From an uncultured Lachnospiraceae bacterium (GTDB taxonomy: Bacteria > Bacillota > Clostridia > Lachnospirales > Lachnospiraceae): a DNA stretch of 62,495 nt. Below are positions 51,046 through 58,778 of this stretch, piece by piece. The notes under the pieces are model-generated. The model was not told where the DNA came from, did no database searches, and was given only the letters and a program-made list of their open reading frames with translations. The stretch covers positions 1 through 62,495 of the forward strand of contig CACWLA010000007.1 in the NCBI GenBank assembly GCA_902761665.1, read 5' to 3'. The position numbers and the translations under genes were made by a program. Each line of letters starts with the position of its first letter. Within the stretch, counting starts at the first letter, position 1.

Positions 51046-51100
51046 TTGCCCGAAATACGAAAAGGGGTTATGATTCAAGGCGGATCATAACCTCTTTTTT
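51046..51100 (+). promoter_or_regulatory. LysR terminator overlapping the AraC promoter
   Basis: AAAGGGGTTATGATTC and GGATCATAACCTCTTTTTT (51061-51100) form a terminator for lysR. The same sequence contains a -10 box TATGAT (51069-51074), 17 bp after TTGCCC (51046-51051), a fair promoter for the following araC-type gene. So terminator and promoter share bases. Confidence 0.6.
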
Positions 51101-51115
51101 GAAGGAGAAAATACG

Positions 51116-52066
51116 ATGCGGGGCGTCATTTTGCAGCAGCTTTCCGAAGTCACGCCGGAAGAACAGGCCATCCTCGACGGGAGAAAAACCATAGACCGCG
51201 AGATCTATATGGACGGGAGTACCGACGTGATCTCGGGGGAAAAACTGCTGGAAAAGGGGAAACTCATTGCCATCCGCCCGCACACGCGCTTCATCGCGTT
51301 TCCGGAGCACACGCACGATTACGTTGAGATGGTTTACATGTGCCGCGGTGAGACGGTGCACGTCGTCAACGGCAGCCGGATCGTCCTGCGCGAAGGCGAA
51401 CTGCTCATGCTGGGGCAGCACGCCCGCCAGTCCATCGAACCGGCCGGAAAAGAAGACATTGCCGTAAACTTCATCGTCCGGCCGGGCTTTTTCACCGGCA
51501 CGCTCCCGTATCTCGGCGAAGAGGAGACGCCGCTCAGACGCTTCGTGGTGAGCTGCCTGACCGGGGAGAATGAAGCCGGATACCTGCTGTTCCGGGTGGC
51601 GGACGTCCTGCCGATCCAGAACCTGATCGAGAACCTCCTCTTTACGATCCCGGAGGCCGCGCCGAATAAGCGGGGCATCCTGCAGGCAACGATGGGCCTG
51701 CTGTTTGCGAATCTTCTCAATCACACGGAGAAGCTGACCTATTCGAGCGGCGAGCAGGAGACGGTCTTTTCCGTGCTCCGCTACGTGGAAGAGCATTACC
51801 GGGGCGGAAGCCTCGGCGAGCTTGCCGCGCGGGAGCACTATGAACTGACGGCGCTTTCCCGACTGATCCGCGCCCGAACCGGGAAGACCTATACCGAGCT
51901 CGTGCAGGAGAAGAGACTTTCGCAGGCCGCGTGGTTGTTGAAGAACACCGGCCGCAAGGTGGATGAAATCGCCCGTACGGTAGGATATGAGAACGTCAGC
52001 TACTTCCACCGCCTTTTCGCCGCACGCTTCGGCTGCTCGCCGAAACATTACCGGGACTGCAAATAA
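51116..52066 (+). CDS. AraC family regulator of rhamnose use (RhaR/RhaS-like)
   Basis: A 316-residue regulator: an N-terminal cupin with FPEHTHDYVEMVYMCRGETVHVV and GELLMLGQHARQSI (about residues 60-110), then a C-terminal AraC domain with LGELAAREHYELTALSRLIR and VDEIARTVGYENVSYFHRLFA. It precedes rhaB-rhaA-rhaD on the same strand with an 81-bp gap that contains a separate promoter, so it is the natural activator of that operon, responding to L-rhamnose or a metabolite. The role is inferred from position. GAAGGAG precedes the start. Confidence 0.88.
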   Translation: MRGVILQQLSEVTPEEQAILDGRKTIDREIYMDGSTDVISGEKLLEKGKLIAIRPHTRFIAFPEHTHDYVEMVYMCRGETVHVVNGSRIVLREGELLMLGQHARQSIEPAGKEDIAVNFIVRPGFFTGTLPYLGEEETPLRRFVVSCLTGENEAGYLLFRVADVLPIQNLIENLLFTIPEAAPNKRGILQATMGLLFANLLNHTEKLTYSSGEQETVFSVLRYVEEHYRGGSLGELAAREHYELTALSRLIRARTGKTYTELVQEKRLSQAAWLLKNTGRKVDEIARTVGYENVSYFHRLFAARFGCSPKHYRDCK

Positions 52067-52093
52067 GGACACTTTTTCGGCAAACTCAAGACA

Positions 52094-52143
52094 TTGGAAC
52101 ATACCCCCTCATCCTGTATGCTGTAAGCAGGAAAAGGGGGTAT
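52094..52143 (+). promoter_or_regulatory. rhaBAD promoter with flanking inverted repeat
   Basis: TTGGAA (52094-52099), a 17-bp spacer and TATGCT (52117-52122) lie before rhaB. ATACCCCCT (52101-52109) and AGGGGGTAT (52135-52143) form a perfect 9-bp inverted repeat around the -10 box; the right arm is also the ribosome site. Because the left arm lies upstream of the likely start of transcription, the repeat more probably acts as a DNA site. Confidence 0.5.
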
Positions 52144-52147
52144 TGTC

Positions 52148-53422
52148 ATGAATTATTACCTCGCGGTCGATATCGGTGCTTCGTCCGGGCGGCATATCGT
52201 CGGCTGGACGGAGAACGGAGAACGGAAAACGCGGGAGGTCTATCGCTTCCCGAACGGTGTGGAATCCGCGGACGGGCACCTCGTGTGGAACATGGACGCG
52301 CTCACGGCGCACGTCCGGCGCGGCATCGAAGAAGCGAAAACCCAGTTCGGAAATATCAGAAGCCTCTCGGTCGATACCTGGGGCGTCGATTACGTTTTGC
52401 TGAAGGGCGAGGAGGAGATCCTCCCCTGCTTCGCCTACCGGGACAGCCGCACGCAGCGCGTGATCCCCGAAGTGCACGAAAAACTGCCGTTTGCGGAACT
52501 GTACCGCCGCACCGGCATCCAGTTCCAGCCCTTCAACACGGTCTACCAGCTGTGCGGCGACCTGATGGCGGGAAGGCTGAACGAGGCGACGGACTTTCTG
52601 ATGATCCCGGAGTACCTCCTCTGGAAACTCTGCGGCGTAAAGGCGCACGAATATACCAATGCCACGACCGGCGGCATGGTGAGTGCCGTGACCGGAGAGT
52701 ACGATCCGGAAATCATTGAGGCGCTCGGTCTGCCGCAGCACCTGTTCCACCCGCTGCAGCGCCCCGGCACGGTGATCGGAGAATATGAAGGCATCAAATG
52801 CGTCCTCTGCGCGACCCACGATACCGGCTCCGCGGTCGAGGGCATTCCGATGGAAGAGAACGCGCCGTACATCTCCTCGGGCACCTGGAGCCTGCTGGGC
52901 GTGAAGACGGAGCAGCCCCTTACGGATGAGGCGTCTGAACGCGCCAACTGGTCGAATGAGGGCGGCGTCGGCTATAACCGCTATCAGAAGAACATCATGG
53001 GCATGTGGCTCGTCAACCGCCTGCGGGATGAGCTTTGTCCCGAAAAGCCCTGGAGCGAGATCACGGCCGAGGCCGAAGCGGACAGCTTTGACGGGACCGT
53101 CGACGCAAACGCCGAAGTATTTCTCGCACCCGAGAGCATGAAGGCCGCCTTCGACGAAGCCCTGCCGGAAAAGCCCCGGACGGCCGCCGGATATTTCCGC
53201 TGCGCCTACCGCTCGCTGGCCTTGTCCTACCGGCAGGCTGTCCGCGAACTGGAGCATAACACCGGAAAGAAATACGACCGCATTTACATCGTCGGCGGCG
53301 GCGCGAAGAACGCCTTCCTGAACCGTCTGACGGAAGAAGCCACGGAAAAGAAAGTCATCGCCCTGCCCATTGAGGCCACGGCGCTCGGAAACCTGAAGAT
53401 CCAAACGGAGGAAGACAGATGA
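52148..53422 (+). CDS. rhaB: Rhamnulokinase
   Basis: A 424-residue FGGY-family kinase that phosphorylates L-rhamnulose at C1. It has DIGASSGRHIVGW (phosphate-1 loop), LSVDTWGVDYVLL (catalytic Asp region), FQPFNTVYQL, and ISSGTWSLLGVKT (adenosine site), all typical of RhaB; the C-terminus ends at EATALGNLKIQTEEDR. It is shorter than the usual 465-490 residues and ends soon after the ATALGN motif, where other RhaB proteins continue for some 30 more residues. Its stop overlaps the rhaA start (ATGA). GGGGG provides the ribosome site. Confidence 0.93.
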   Translation: MNYYLAVDIGASSGRHIVGWTENGERKTREVYRFPNGVESADGHLVWNMDALTAHVRRGIEEAKTQFGNIRSLSVDTWGVDYVLLKGEEEILPCFAYRDSRTQRVIPEVHEKLPFAELYRRTGIQFQPFNTVYQLCGDLMAGRLNEATDFLMIPEYLLWKLCGVKAHEYTNATTGGMVSAVTGEYDPEIIEALGLPQHLFHPLQRPGTVIGEYEGIKCVLCATHDTGSAVEGIPMEENAPYISSGTWSLLGVKTEQPLTDEASERANWSNEGGVGYNRYQKNIMGMWLVNRLRDELCPEKPWSEITAEAEADSFDGTVDANAEVFLAPESMKAAFDEALPEKPRTAAGYFRCAYRSLALSYRQAVRELEHNTGKKYDRIYIVGGGAKNAFLNRLTEEATEKKVIALPIEATALGNLKIQTEEDR

Positions 53423-54675
53423 GTTACACGGAAGCGAAAGAGAAATATGCGGCGTACGGCGTGGACGCCGAAAAAGCCATTGAGACCCTGAAAAAAGTCC
53501 CGGTCTCGCTGCACTGCTGGCAGGGAGACGACGTGCGCGGCTTCGATACCGACCCGAGCAAGCCCCTTACCGGCGGTATCCAGACCACCGGCAACTATCC
53601 CGGCAGAGCGAGGACGCCGGAAGAACTGATGGCCGACCTCGACAAGGTGCTTTCCCTGATCCCCGGCAGGCCGAAGATGAACCTGCACGCAAGCTACGCG
53701 ATCTTCGAAGACGGCGAGTGGGCGGACCGTGACAAACTGGAACCGAAGCATTTCGCAAAGTGGGTCAGCTTCTGTAAGGAAAGAGGCCTCGGCTGCGATT
53801 TCAACCCGACCTTCTTCTCGCACCCGATGTGCGACCCGCAGACCCTGTCCTCTGCGGATGAAAAGACCCGCCGCTTCTGGATCGAACACGGCAAGGCATG
53901 CATCCGCATCTCCAATTATCTGGCGGAAGAACTGGGTGAACCCTGCGTCATGAACATCTGGACCGGCGACGGCTTCAAGGATATCCCCGCGGACCGCATG
54001 GGACCGCGCGTGCGCTACCGCGAAAGCATCGACGAGATCCTTTCCGAACCCTACGATTTCACGAAGGTGAAGCCCTGCATCGAGTCGAAGGTCTTCGGCA
54101 TCGGCGTCGAGGCATATACGGTGGGGAGCGCCGAATTTGCGCTTTCCTACGCGGCAATGAACAAAGATAAATGCATCCCGCTGATGGACAACGGCCACTA
54201 CCATCCGACCGAGGTGGTCTTTGACAAGATCCCCGCCCTGCTCGCCTTCTTCCCGGAGATCGCGCTGCACGTCACCAGACCGATCCGCTGGGATTCCGAC
54301 CACGTGGTCCTGTTTGACGATGAGACGAAGGAGATCGCGCGCGAGATCGTGCGCTGCGGCGGCCTGGACGGACGGGTCAACATCGCACTCGACTATTTTG
54401 ACGCGTCGATCAACCGCATTTCCGCCTGGGTGACCGGTTACCGCAACGTGCAGAAGGCCCTGCTGTTCGCTCTGCTGCAGCCGAACGAAACGCTGAAGGC
54501 GCTGCAGGACGGCGGAAACTTCACCAAACTCATGGTGTTTCAGGAAGAACTGAAGACGCTGCCGTTCGGCGAGGTCTGGGACGAATACTGCCGCCGCTGC
54601 GGCAGGCCGCTCGACGGAGAGTGGTTCTCCGAAGTGGAACGCTACGAAAAAGAAGTGCTGGAGGTGAGGAAATGA
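53419..54675 (+). CDS. rhaA: L-rhamnose isomerase
   Basis: A 418-residue isomerase converting L-rhamnose to L-rhamnulose. Full family length and very characteristic stretches: VSLHCWQGDDVRGFD, GGIQTTGNYPGRARTPEEL, LHASYAIFEDG, LGCDFNPTFFSHPM and SAEFALSYAAMNKDKCIPL, MDNGHYHPTEVV, then IRWDSDHVV with the metal ligands. The enzyme is cytoplasmic and uses Mn2+ or similar. ATGA overlaps with rhaB before and rhaD after show a single coupled operon. Confidence 0.97.
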   Translation: MSYTEAKEKYAAYGVDAEKAIETLKKVPVSLHCWQGDDVRGFDTDPSKPLTGGIQTTGNYPGRARTPEELMADLDKVLSLIPGRPKMNLHASYAIFEDGEWADRDKLEPKHFAKWVSFCKERGLGCDFNPTFFSHPMCDPQTLSSADEKTRRFWIEHGKACIRISNYLAEELGEPCVMNIWTGDGFKDIPADRMGPRVRYRESIDEILSEPYDFTKVKPCIESKVFGIGVEAYTVGSAEFALSYAAMNKDKCIPLMDNGHYHPTEVVFDKIPALLAFFPEIALHVTRPIRWDSDHVVLFDDETKEIAREIVRCGGLDGRVNIALDYFDASINRISAWVTGYRNVQKALLFALLQPNETLKALQDGGNFTKLMVFQEELKTLPFGEVWDEYCRRCGRPLDGEWFSEVERYEKEVLEVRK

Positions 54676-55481
54676 AAGACATTCTGACTGCGCCGTTCAT
54701 GGTGGAAATGATCCGTACGGCGACGAACATGTACGGTCACGGCTGGGATGAGAGGAACGGCGGCAACATCAGCCTGCTCCTGGACGAAGCCGAACTGAAG
54801 GAATACCTGGACATGCGCCCGGTCCGCGTGCTGGAGACCGGCTTTGCGGCGCCGGAACTTGCGGGAAAGTGCTTCCTCGTGACCGGTACGGGCAAGTATT
54901 TCAAGAACGTGCAGTATGCGCCTGACGTGAACCTCGGCATCGTCCGTCTGACCGACGGCGGCACGAAGGCGGAACTCCTCTGGGGCTTTTCCGACGGCGG
55001 AAAGTTTACCAGCGAATTCCCCGCCCATATGATGAGCCACATCGCGCGCCTTAAGGCCGACCCTGCGAACCGCGTCGTCATGCACTGCCATCCGGCGAAT
55101 CTCCTCGCCATGACCTACGTGCACGACCTTGACGAGAAGGCCTTCACCCGCACGCTCTGGCAGATGTGCACCGAGTGCATCGTGGTCTTCCCGGACGGCG
55201 TGAACGTGCTGCCCTGGATGCTCTGCGGGACCAACGAGATCGGCGAGGCCACGGCGAAAAAGATGGAGACCGCCCGCCTGGTGGTATGGGCACAGCACGG
55301 CATTTACGGCGCCGGGAAGGACCTTGACGAGACCTTCGGCCTCATTGAGACGGCCGAAAAAGCCGCAGAGATCTACCTGAAGATCGCGCACCTGCCGCTG
55401 AAGCAGACGATCACGGACGAACAGATGCACCTCCTGGAGCAGCGCTTCGGCGTGAAGGCGAGAGAAGGGTATCTTGACTGA
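54672..55481 (+). CDS. rhaD: Rhamnulose-1-phosphate aldolase
   Basis: A 269-residue class II zinc aldolase splitting L-rhamnulose-1-phosphate to dihydroxyacetone phosphate and L-lactaldehyde. WDERNGGNISLLL is the family's phosphate-binding start, VTGTGKYFKNV follows, VVMHCHPANLLAM gives two zinc-ligand His, and VVWAQHGIYGAG the third. The start MKDILTAPF overlaps rhaA by 4 bp with GAGG before it. A terminator follows, so no lactaldehyde reductase or rhamnose mutarotase is part of this operon. Confidence 0.96.
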   Translation: MKDILTAPFMVEMIRTATNMYGHGWDERNGGNISLLLDEAELKEYLDMRPVRVLETGFAAPELAGKCFLVTGTGKYFKNVQYAPDVNLGIVRLTDGGTKAELLWGFSDGGKFTSEFPAHMMSHIARLKADPANRVVMHCHPANLLAMTYVHDLDEKAFTRTLWQMCTECIVVFPDGVNVLPWMLCGTNEIGEATAKKMETARLVVWAQHGIYGAGKDLDETFGLIETAEKAAEIYLKIAHLPLKQTITDEQMHLLEQRFGVKAREGYLD

Positions 55482-55533
55482 AAAAACCGCAGATATACGG
55501 CGGATGCCGATGAAGATCCGGTCATATACTAAG

Positions 55534-55573
55534 AAAAAGCCCGGCTGCATGTACTCCATGCAGCTGGGCTTTT
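55534..55573. terminator. Terminator between rhaD and the macro-domain gene
   Basis: AAAAGCCCGGCTGCATG and CATGCAGCTGGGCTTTT pair almost perfectly with a 5-nt loop. A and T runs flank both sides, so it can end both convergent transcripts. Confidence 0.88.
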
Positions 55574-55590
55574 CATGATGCGCAGAATGG

Positions 55591-56526
55591 TTAATTCGAA
55601 GGCTTTCCGGCCTTGTTCAGTGCGTCCGCGGTCTCGGCAAGCCATTCGTGATAATGGTCATAGGGATCATCCGTCCACCAGTTAAGCAGTTTGTGGAGCT
55701 GCTCGGCATCTTCAGCCGTGCTCGTGCATCCGTACTGCTCGGGGTCCCGGTTAACCGTTACGGCATGATTGCCGTCGGGCTTGAAATCGATGCGGTAAAT
55801 GCAGAATCCAGTCCAGCTGCGATGGGCGAAGAGCGTATCACCCTCCATGAACCAGAACCATTTATCCTCCATTCCCTGGGGAATGTTGCCGCGGCGGAGC
55901 GCTGCCATCTGCTGCGCCGTAAACGGCCTCCGGAGGATGAAGGTGTCATGCTGCTCAGGCATGTCCAGGCTTTTCCAGTCGTTTCTTTCCGCGACTTTAT
56001 AACGGGAGGCATCGCTTCCCGACAGGACTTTCTGACCGGCTTTCATGATCTCGTCGCTCAGCACGGCAAAAACGATATCCAGGGAGATGTTTTTGTGCCG
56101 GTCAAGGAAATCCCTGCATGCACTGAGTGCCTGACGCCAGGCACCCTGCACGGGATAGCCGAAGATCCCGGATGAGATCAGGGGAAAACCGATGGATCTG
56201 CAGTTATTGGCTGCCGCCAGTTCGAGAGACTTCTGATATGCTCCGTAAAGCAGCTCCGGTTCTCTGTGCAGACCGTCCTTCCACCGGGGACCGACCGCAT
56301 GAATGACGTATCTGGCTTTCAGCCGGAAGCCGGGGGTGATGACGGCGGAACCCGTCTCGCAGCGGCCGATCCTGCTGCAGGCATCCTGCAGCTGATCGTA
56401 TCCTGCTGCCCTGAAGATCGCGCCGCAGACACCGCCGCCGGCCTGAAGGCCTTCATTTGCGGCGTTGACGATCGCATCCGTATCCAGATCGGTGATGCTG
56501 ATTTTTCTGATCTTGATCGTACTCAT
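55591..56526 (-). CDS. Macro domain protein with a C-terminal extra domain
   Basis: A 311-residue protein. Residues 1-165 are a macro domain, which binds or hydrolyses ADP-ribose derivatives: DTDAIVNAANEGLQAGGGVC, GAIFRAAG, VIHAVGPRW and FPLISSGIFGYP are all standard. Residues about 185-311 form a second part (PEQHDTFILRRPFTAQQMAAL, MEDKWFWFMEGDTLFAHRSW, FCIYRIDF) that also occurs as a conserved stand-alone domain in my impression, but I cannot name it. Together they could remove ADP-ribose from an internal target or protect from an ADP-ribosylating toxin; neither is shown. No toxin gene lies beside it. Confidence 0.9.
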   Translation of the reverse strand: MSTIKIRKISITDLDTDAIVNAANEGLQAGGGVCGAIFRAAGYDQLQDACSRIGRCETGSAVITPGFRLKARYVIHAVGPRWKDGLHREPELLYGAYQKSLELAAANNCRSIGFPLISSGIFGYPVQGAWRQALSACRDFLDRHKNISLDIVFAVLSDEIMKAGQKVLSGSDASRYKVAERNDWKSLDMPEQHDTFILRRPFTAQQMAALRRGNIPQGMEDKWFWFMEGDTLFAHRSWTGFCIYRIDFKPDGNHAVTVNRDPEQYGCTSTAEDAEQLHKLLNWWTDDPYDHYHEWLAETADALNKAGKPSN

Positions 56527-56568
56527 GGGTTTTCGTGCTGCCTCCTGTGCCGTACTGCGTCACGCTGA

Positions 56569-56955
56569 TCATTCCCTGTTCAGCGCAGTTTCTGTCTTAT
56601 TCAGCGTATCAAAGAAGCGGTGCGTCGCGACTGCCGGACCGAAGAGGAGGAGCCCTAAGGTGTTCCAGCCGAACATGTGCCGCCATGAGGTATACGGCCC
56701 TTGGACGCCGAGCGATGCGGCCTTTGCCTTCAGCTCTTCCGCGATACGGGACATCCAGATCAGGGGATAAATGAACAGCGTCGGAATGCCGAGCAGATAG
56801 GCTTTCCAGTAAGGCATCAGCTTGTGCCCCAGCACCTGCTCCAGTTCATTCTGCAGGCCGCCGAAGGGCATGTACAGCAGGAAAAAGAGCCCTGCCGTAA
56901 AGAAGTCGATAAAGCCGAGCCAGAAGCCTTTTCTGTTTGTGCGTCTGAATTTCAT
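56569..56955 (-). CDS. DUF4234-like membrane protein
   Basis: A 128-residue protein with three hydrophobic stretches (about 10-30, 50-68 and 92-110). The pattern FWLGFIDFFTAGLFFLLYM, YPLIWMSRIAEELKA and WNTLGLLLFGPAVATHRFFD resembles DUF4234 proteins. Function unknown. It has a good promoter (TTGTAT, 17 bp, TATAAT) on its own, about 70 bp before the ATG, and is downstream of nothing on its strand. Confidence 0.75.
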   Translation of the reverse strand: MKFRRTNRKGFWLGFIDFFTAGLFFLLYMPFGGLQNELEQVLGHKLMPYWKAYLLGIPTLFIYPLIWMSRIAEELKAKAASLGVQGPYTSWRHMFGWNTLGLLLFGPAVATHRFFDTLNKTETALNRE

Positions 56956-57024
56956 GTCCGCAGCATCACCGCCGAAGCCGAACCCTCGGATGAAGAGGAT
57001 GTTCAGCGCTTTCCGTTTTTCTTA

Positions 57025-57053
57025 ATTATAGCCGAACAGGGCCCGGAATACAA
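57025..57053 (-). promoter_or_regulatory. Promoter of the DUF4234-like gene
   Basis: On the minus strand TTGTAT (57053-57048), a 17-bp spacer and a perfect TATAAT (57030-57025). Confidence 0.65.
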
Positions 57054-57121
57054 TAGGCTGGCGGCTTCGTCCGATTTCATGACATTGCTGATCTTGGCTT
57101 CCGAAACGGACGGCATTATGG

Positions 57122-57127
57122 TATGAT
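57122..57127 (+). promoter_or_regulatory. -10 box before the CAT-like gene
   Basis: TATGAT at 57122-57127, 17 bp after a weak TTCCGA, and 57 bp before the ATG at 57184. Confidence 0.4.
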
Positions 57128-57183
57128 ACGGATCGTCGGGAGACGAAAGCTCCGGCATATCGTGATTTGTGAGGATGATGCAG

Positions 57184-57843
57184 ATGAATTATAAGGTGAT
57201 CGACAGAGAGACATACTACAGAAAAGGCGTGTTCCGCCACTTTTCGGAAGACTGTAAATGTTCGGCTTCAATGACGGCGAGAATCGACGTAACTGACCTC
57301 GCGGCATGCTCGAAAAGAACGGGAACAAAGTTTTATGTTAACTTTCTGTATATTCTTTCAAAGGTCATGAATTCACGCGAAGATTACCGAATGGGATACC
57401 TCTGGCAGACAGATGAACTGATCTGTTATGACGTGATCAATCCCACACAGTATGTTTTTCATGAAGATACGGAAACCTGTACGCCTGTGTATACGGAATA
57501 TCATGAGAACTATGAAGAGTTCTACGCTGCTGCCCTGCGGGATGTTGAGGAGGCAAAGAAAACGAGGGAATATGGCCTGGATATGGCGAATCATCCAAAC
57601 TGGTTCGATGCGTCGTTCATCTCATGGCTCTCCTATGACTCTTTGCATCTTGAACTGCCCGATGGATATCTGTATTTTGCACCGATCATTAACTGGGGAA
57701 AATACAGGGAAGAAAACGGCAGGCTTGTCATGCCTGTGACTGTCCGTCTGAATCATGCCGTCGCTGATGGCTATCTGCTTGCAAACGTATTCCGTCTCTT
57801 AGAGCAGGAGATCAGGGCTTTTGCTGCCAAAATGCAGGAATGA
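57184..57843 (+). CDS. CatA-like chloramphenicol O-acetyltransferase
   Basis: A 219-residue protein, exactly the usual CAT length. The catalytic motif appears as VRLNHAVADGYLLANVF (H-x-x-x-D-G), and earlier parts fit: YYRKGVFRHFSEDCKCSASM, KFYVNFLYILSKVMNS, FHEDTETCTPVYTEY and WFDASFISWLSYD. CAT proteins are trimeric and transfer acetyl groups to chloramphenicol; many chromosomal relatives have other or unknown acceptors, so drug resistance is uncertain. Lower GC than its neighbours points to transfer. The start MNYKVIDR has GTGAGG upstream; a Met five codons earlier is possible. Confidence 0.85.
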   Translation: MNYKVIDRETYYRKGVFRHFSEDCKCSASMTARIDVTDLAACSKRTGTKFYVNFLYILSKVMNSREDYRMGYLWQTDELICYDVINPTQYVFHEDTETCTPVYTEYHENYEEFYAAALRDVEEAKKTREYGLDMANHPNWFDASFISWLSYDSLHLELPDGYLYFAPIINWGKYREENGRLVMPVTVRLNHAVADGYLLANVFRLLEQEIRAFAAKMQE

Positions 57844-57946
57844 CATCAGACTGCCTCTGGTGTCTGTCCGCAGGAACCCGGCGGACAGGGATCCTGACAA
57901 ACCGGGATCTGCAGAGGAAAATGACGATGTATTTTTCAAAACGCAA

Positions 57947-57955
57947 TGATATAAT
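57947..57955 (+). promoter_or_regulatory. Extended -10 promoter before prsW-like gene
   Basis: TGATATAAT is a perfect extended -10 box (TGnTATAAT), 34 bp before the ATG at 57989. Confidence 0.55.
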
Positions 57956-57988
57956 CCATATGAGCATTATCCGCAGGGAGGGTAAAAC

Positions 57989-58756
57989 ATGCCTATTATT
58001 CAGTTAGTGATTTCTTTGATCGTACTGGGGTTCCTCTATTCAAGAATGATCCGCAGGGAGAGCCCCGAACCGGTCTCAAAACCGCAGGCAGCGGTTCCGG
58101 TCGTTCTGGGGGCTGTCTCTACGGTCCTTTCTTTCCTGCTGTTTCTCGGCATAGGCTATCTGCTCGATAAAGCCGGTGTTTCCACGAAGCAGCTCCCCTC
58201 CTTCATCCGTTCCGTGGTCGCGGCCTTCATCTCGGCCGGCCTGCCCGAGGAGATCACAAAGTTCCTGATGATCCTGCTCACGCTGCTGATATTCCGCGGC
58301 AGGATCCGGAACGTCTATGAATACATCCTAATCGGCGCCGGCATCGGCTTCGGATTTACGCTTCTGGAAGAATTCTTATACGGTTCCGCCGAGGGGATGA
58401 CCGCGATCGCGAGACTGCTCACTGTTGCAAGCCACATGGTGTTCGGGATCATCATGGCAAGGCACCTTGGAACAGCAAAGTACAACAAGATCAAAGGCAG
58501 CGGATCCGTAACGGGCGAATACGTCCTGGCCCTGATCGTTCCCATTCTGCTCCATACCCTGTATGATGCCGGCACGGCAACCAATGCCTACATGAACAGC
58601 GGCAAAGAAGAGGACGAACTGATCGGCATCGTTATCGCCCTGGTCGTTACGGTCGCTTTGTTCATCGTACAGATCGCCGTCCCGGTCAGACTGAAAAAGA
58701 ATACGGAGAAATACTGCGGAATGCTGACCGGCAGCGCGGATAAGCAGGTTTTGTAA
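57989..58756 (+). CDS. PrsW-family intramembrane protease
   Basis: A 255-residue membrane protein with about seven helices. PrsW motifs are clear: GLPEEITKFLMI (EExxK), GFGFTLLEEFLYG, ASHMVFGIIMARHLG (His) and LLHTLYDAGTA (HxxYD-like). In Bacillus, PrsW cuts an anti-sigma factor to start a stress response; here neither sigma nor anti-sigma gene is beside it. It is followed after 22 bp by the four-repeat protein gene with its own GGAGGAG site, so the two are probably one unit. The start has AGGGAGG upstream. Confidence 0.88.
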   Translation: MPIIQLVISLIVLGFLYSRMIRRESPEPVSKPQAAVPVVLGAVSTVLSFLLFLGIGYLLDKAGVSTKQLPSFIRSVVAAFISAGLPEEITKFLMILLTLLIFRGRIRNVYEYILIGAGIGFGFTLLEEFLYGSAEGMTAIARLLTVASHMVFGIIMARHLGTAKYNKIKGSGSVTGEYVLALIVPILLHTLYDAGTATNAYMNSGKEEDELIGIVIALVVTVALFIVQIAVPVRLKKNTEKYCGMLTGSADKQVL

Positions 58757-58778
58757 TTGAATATTTTGCGGAGGAGTA

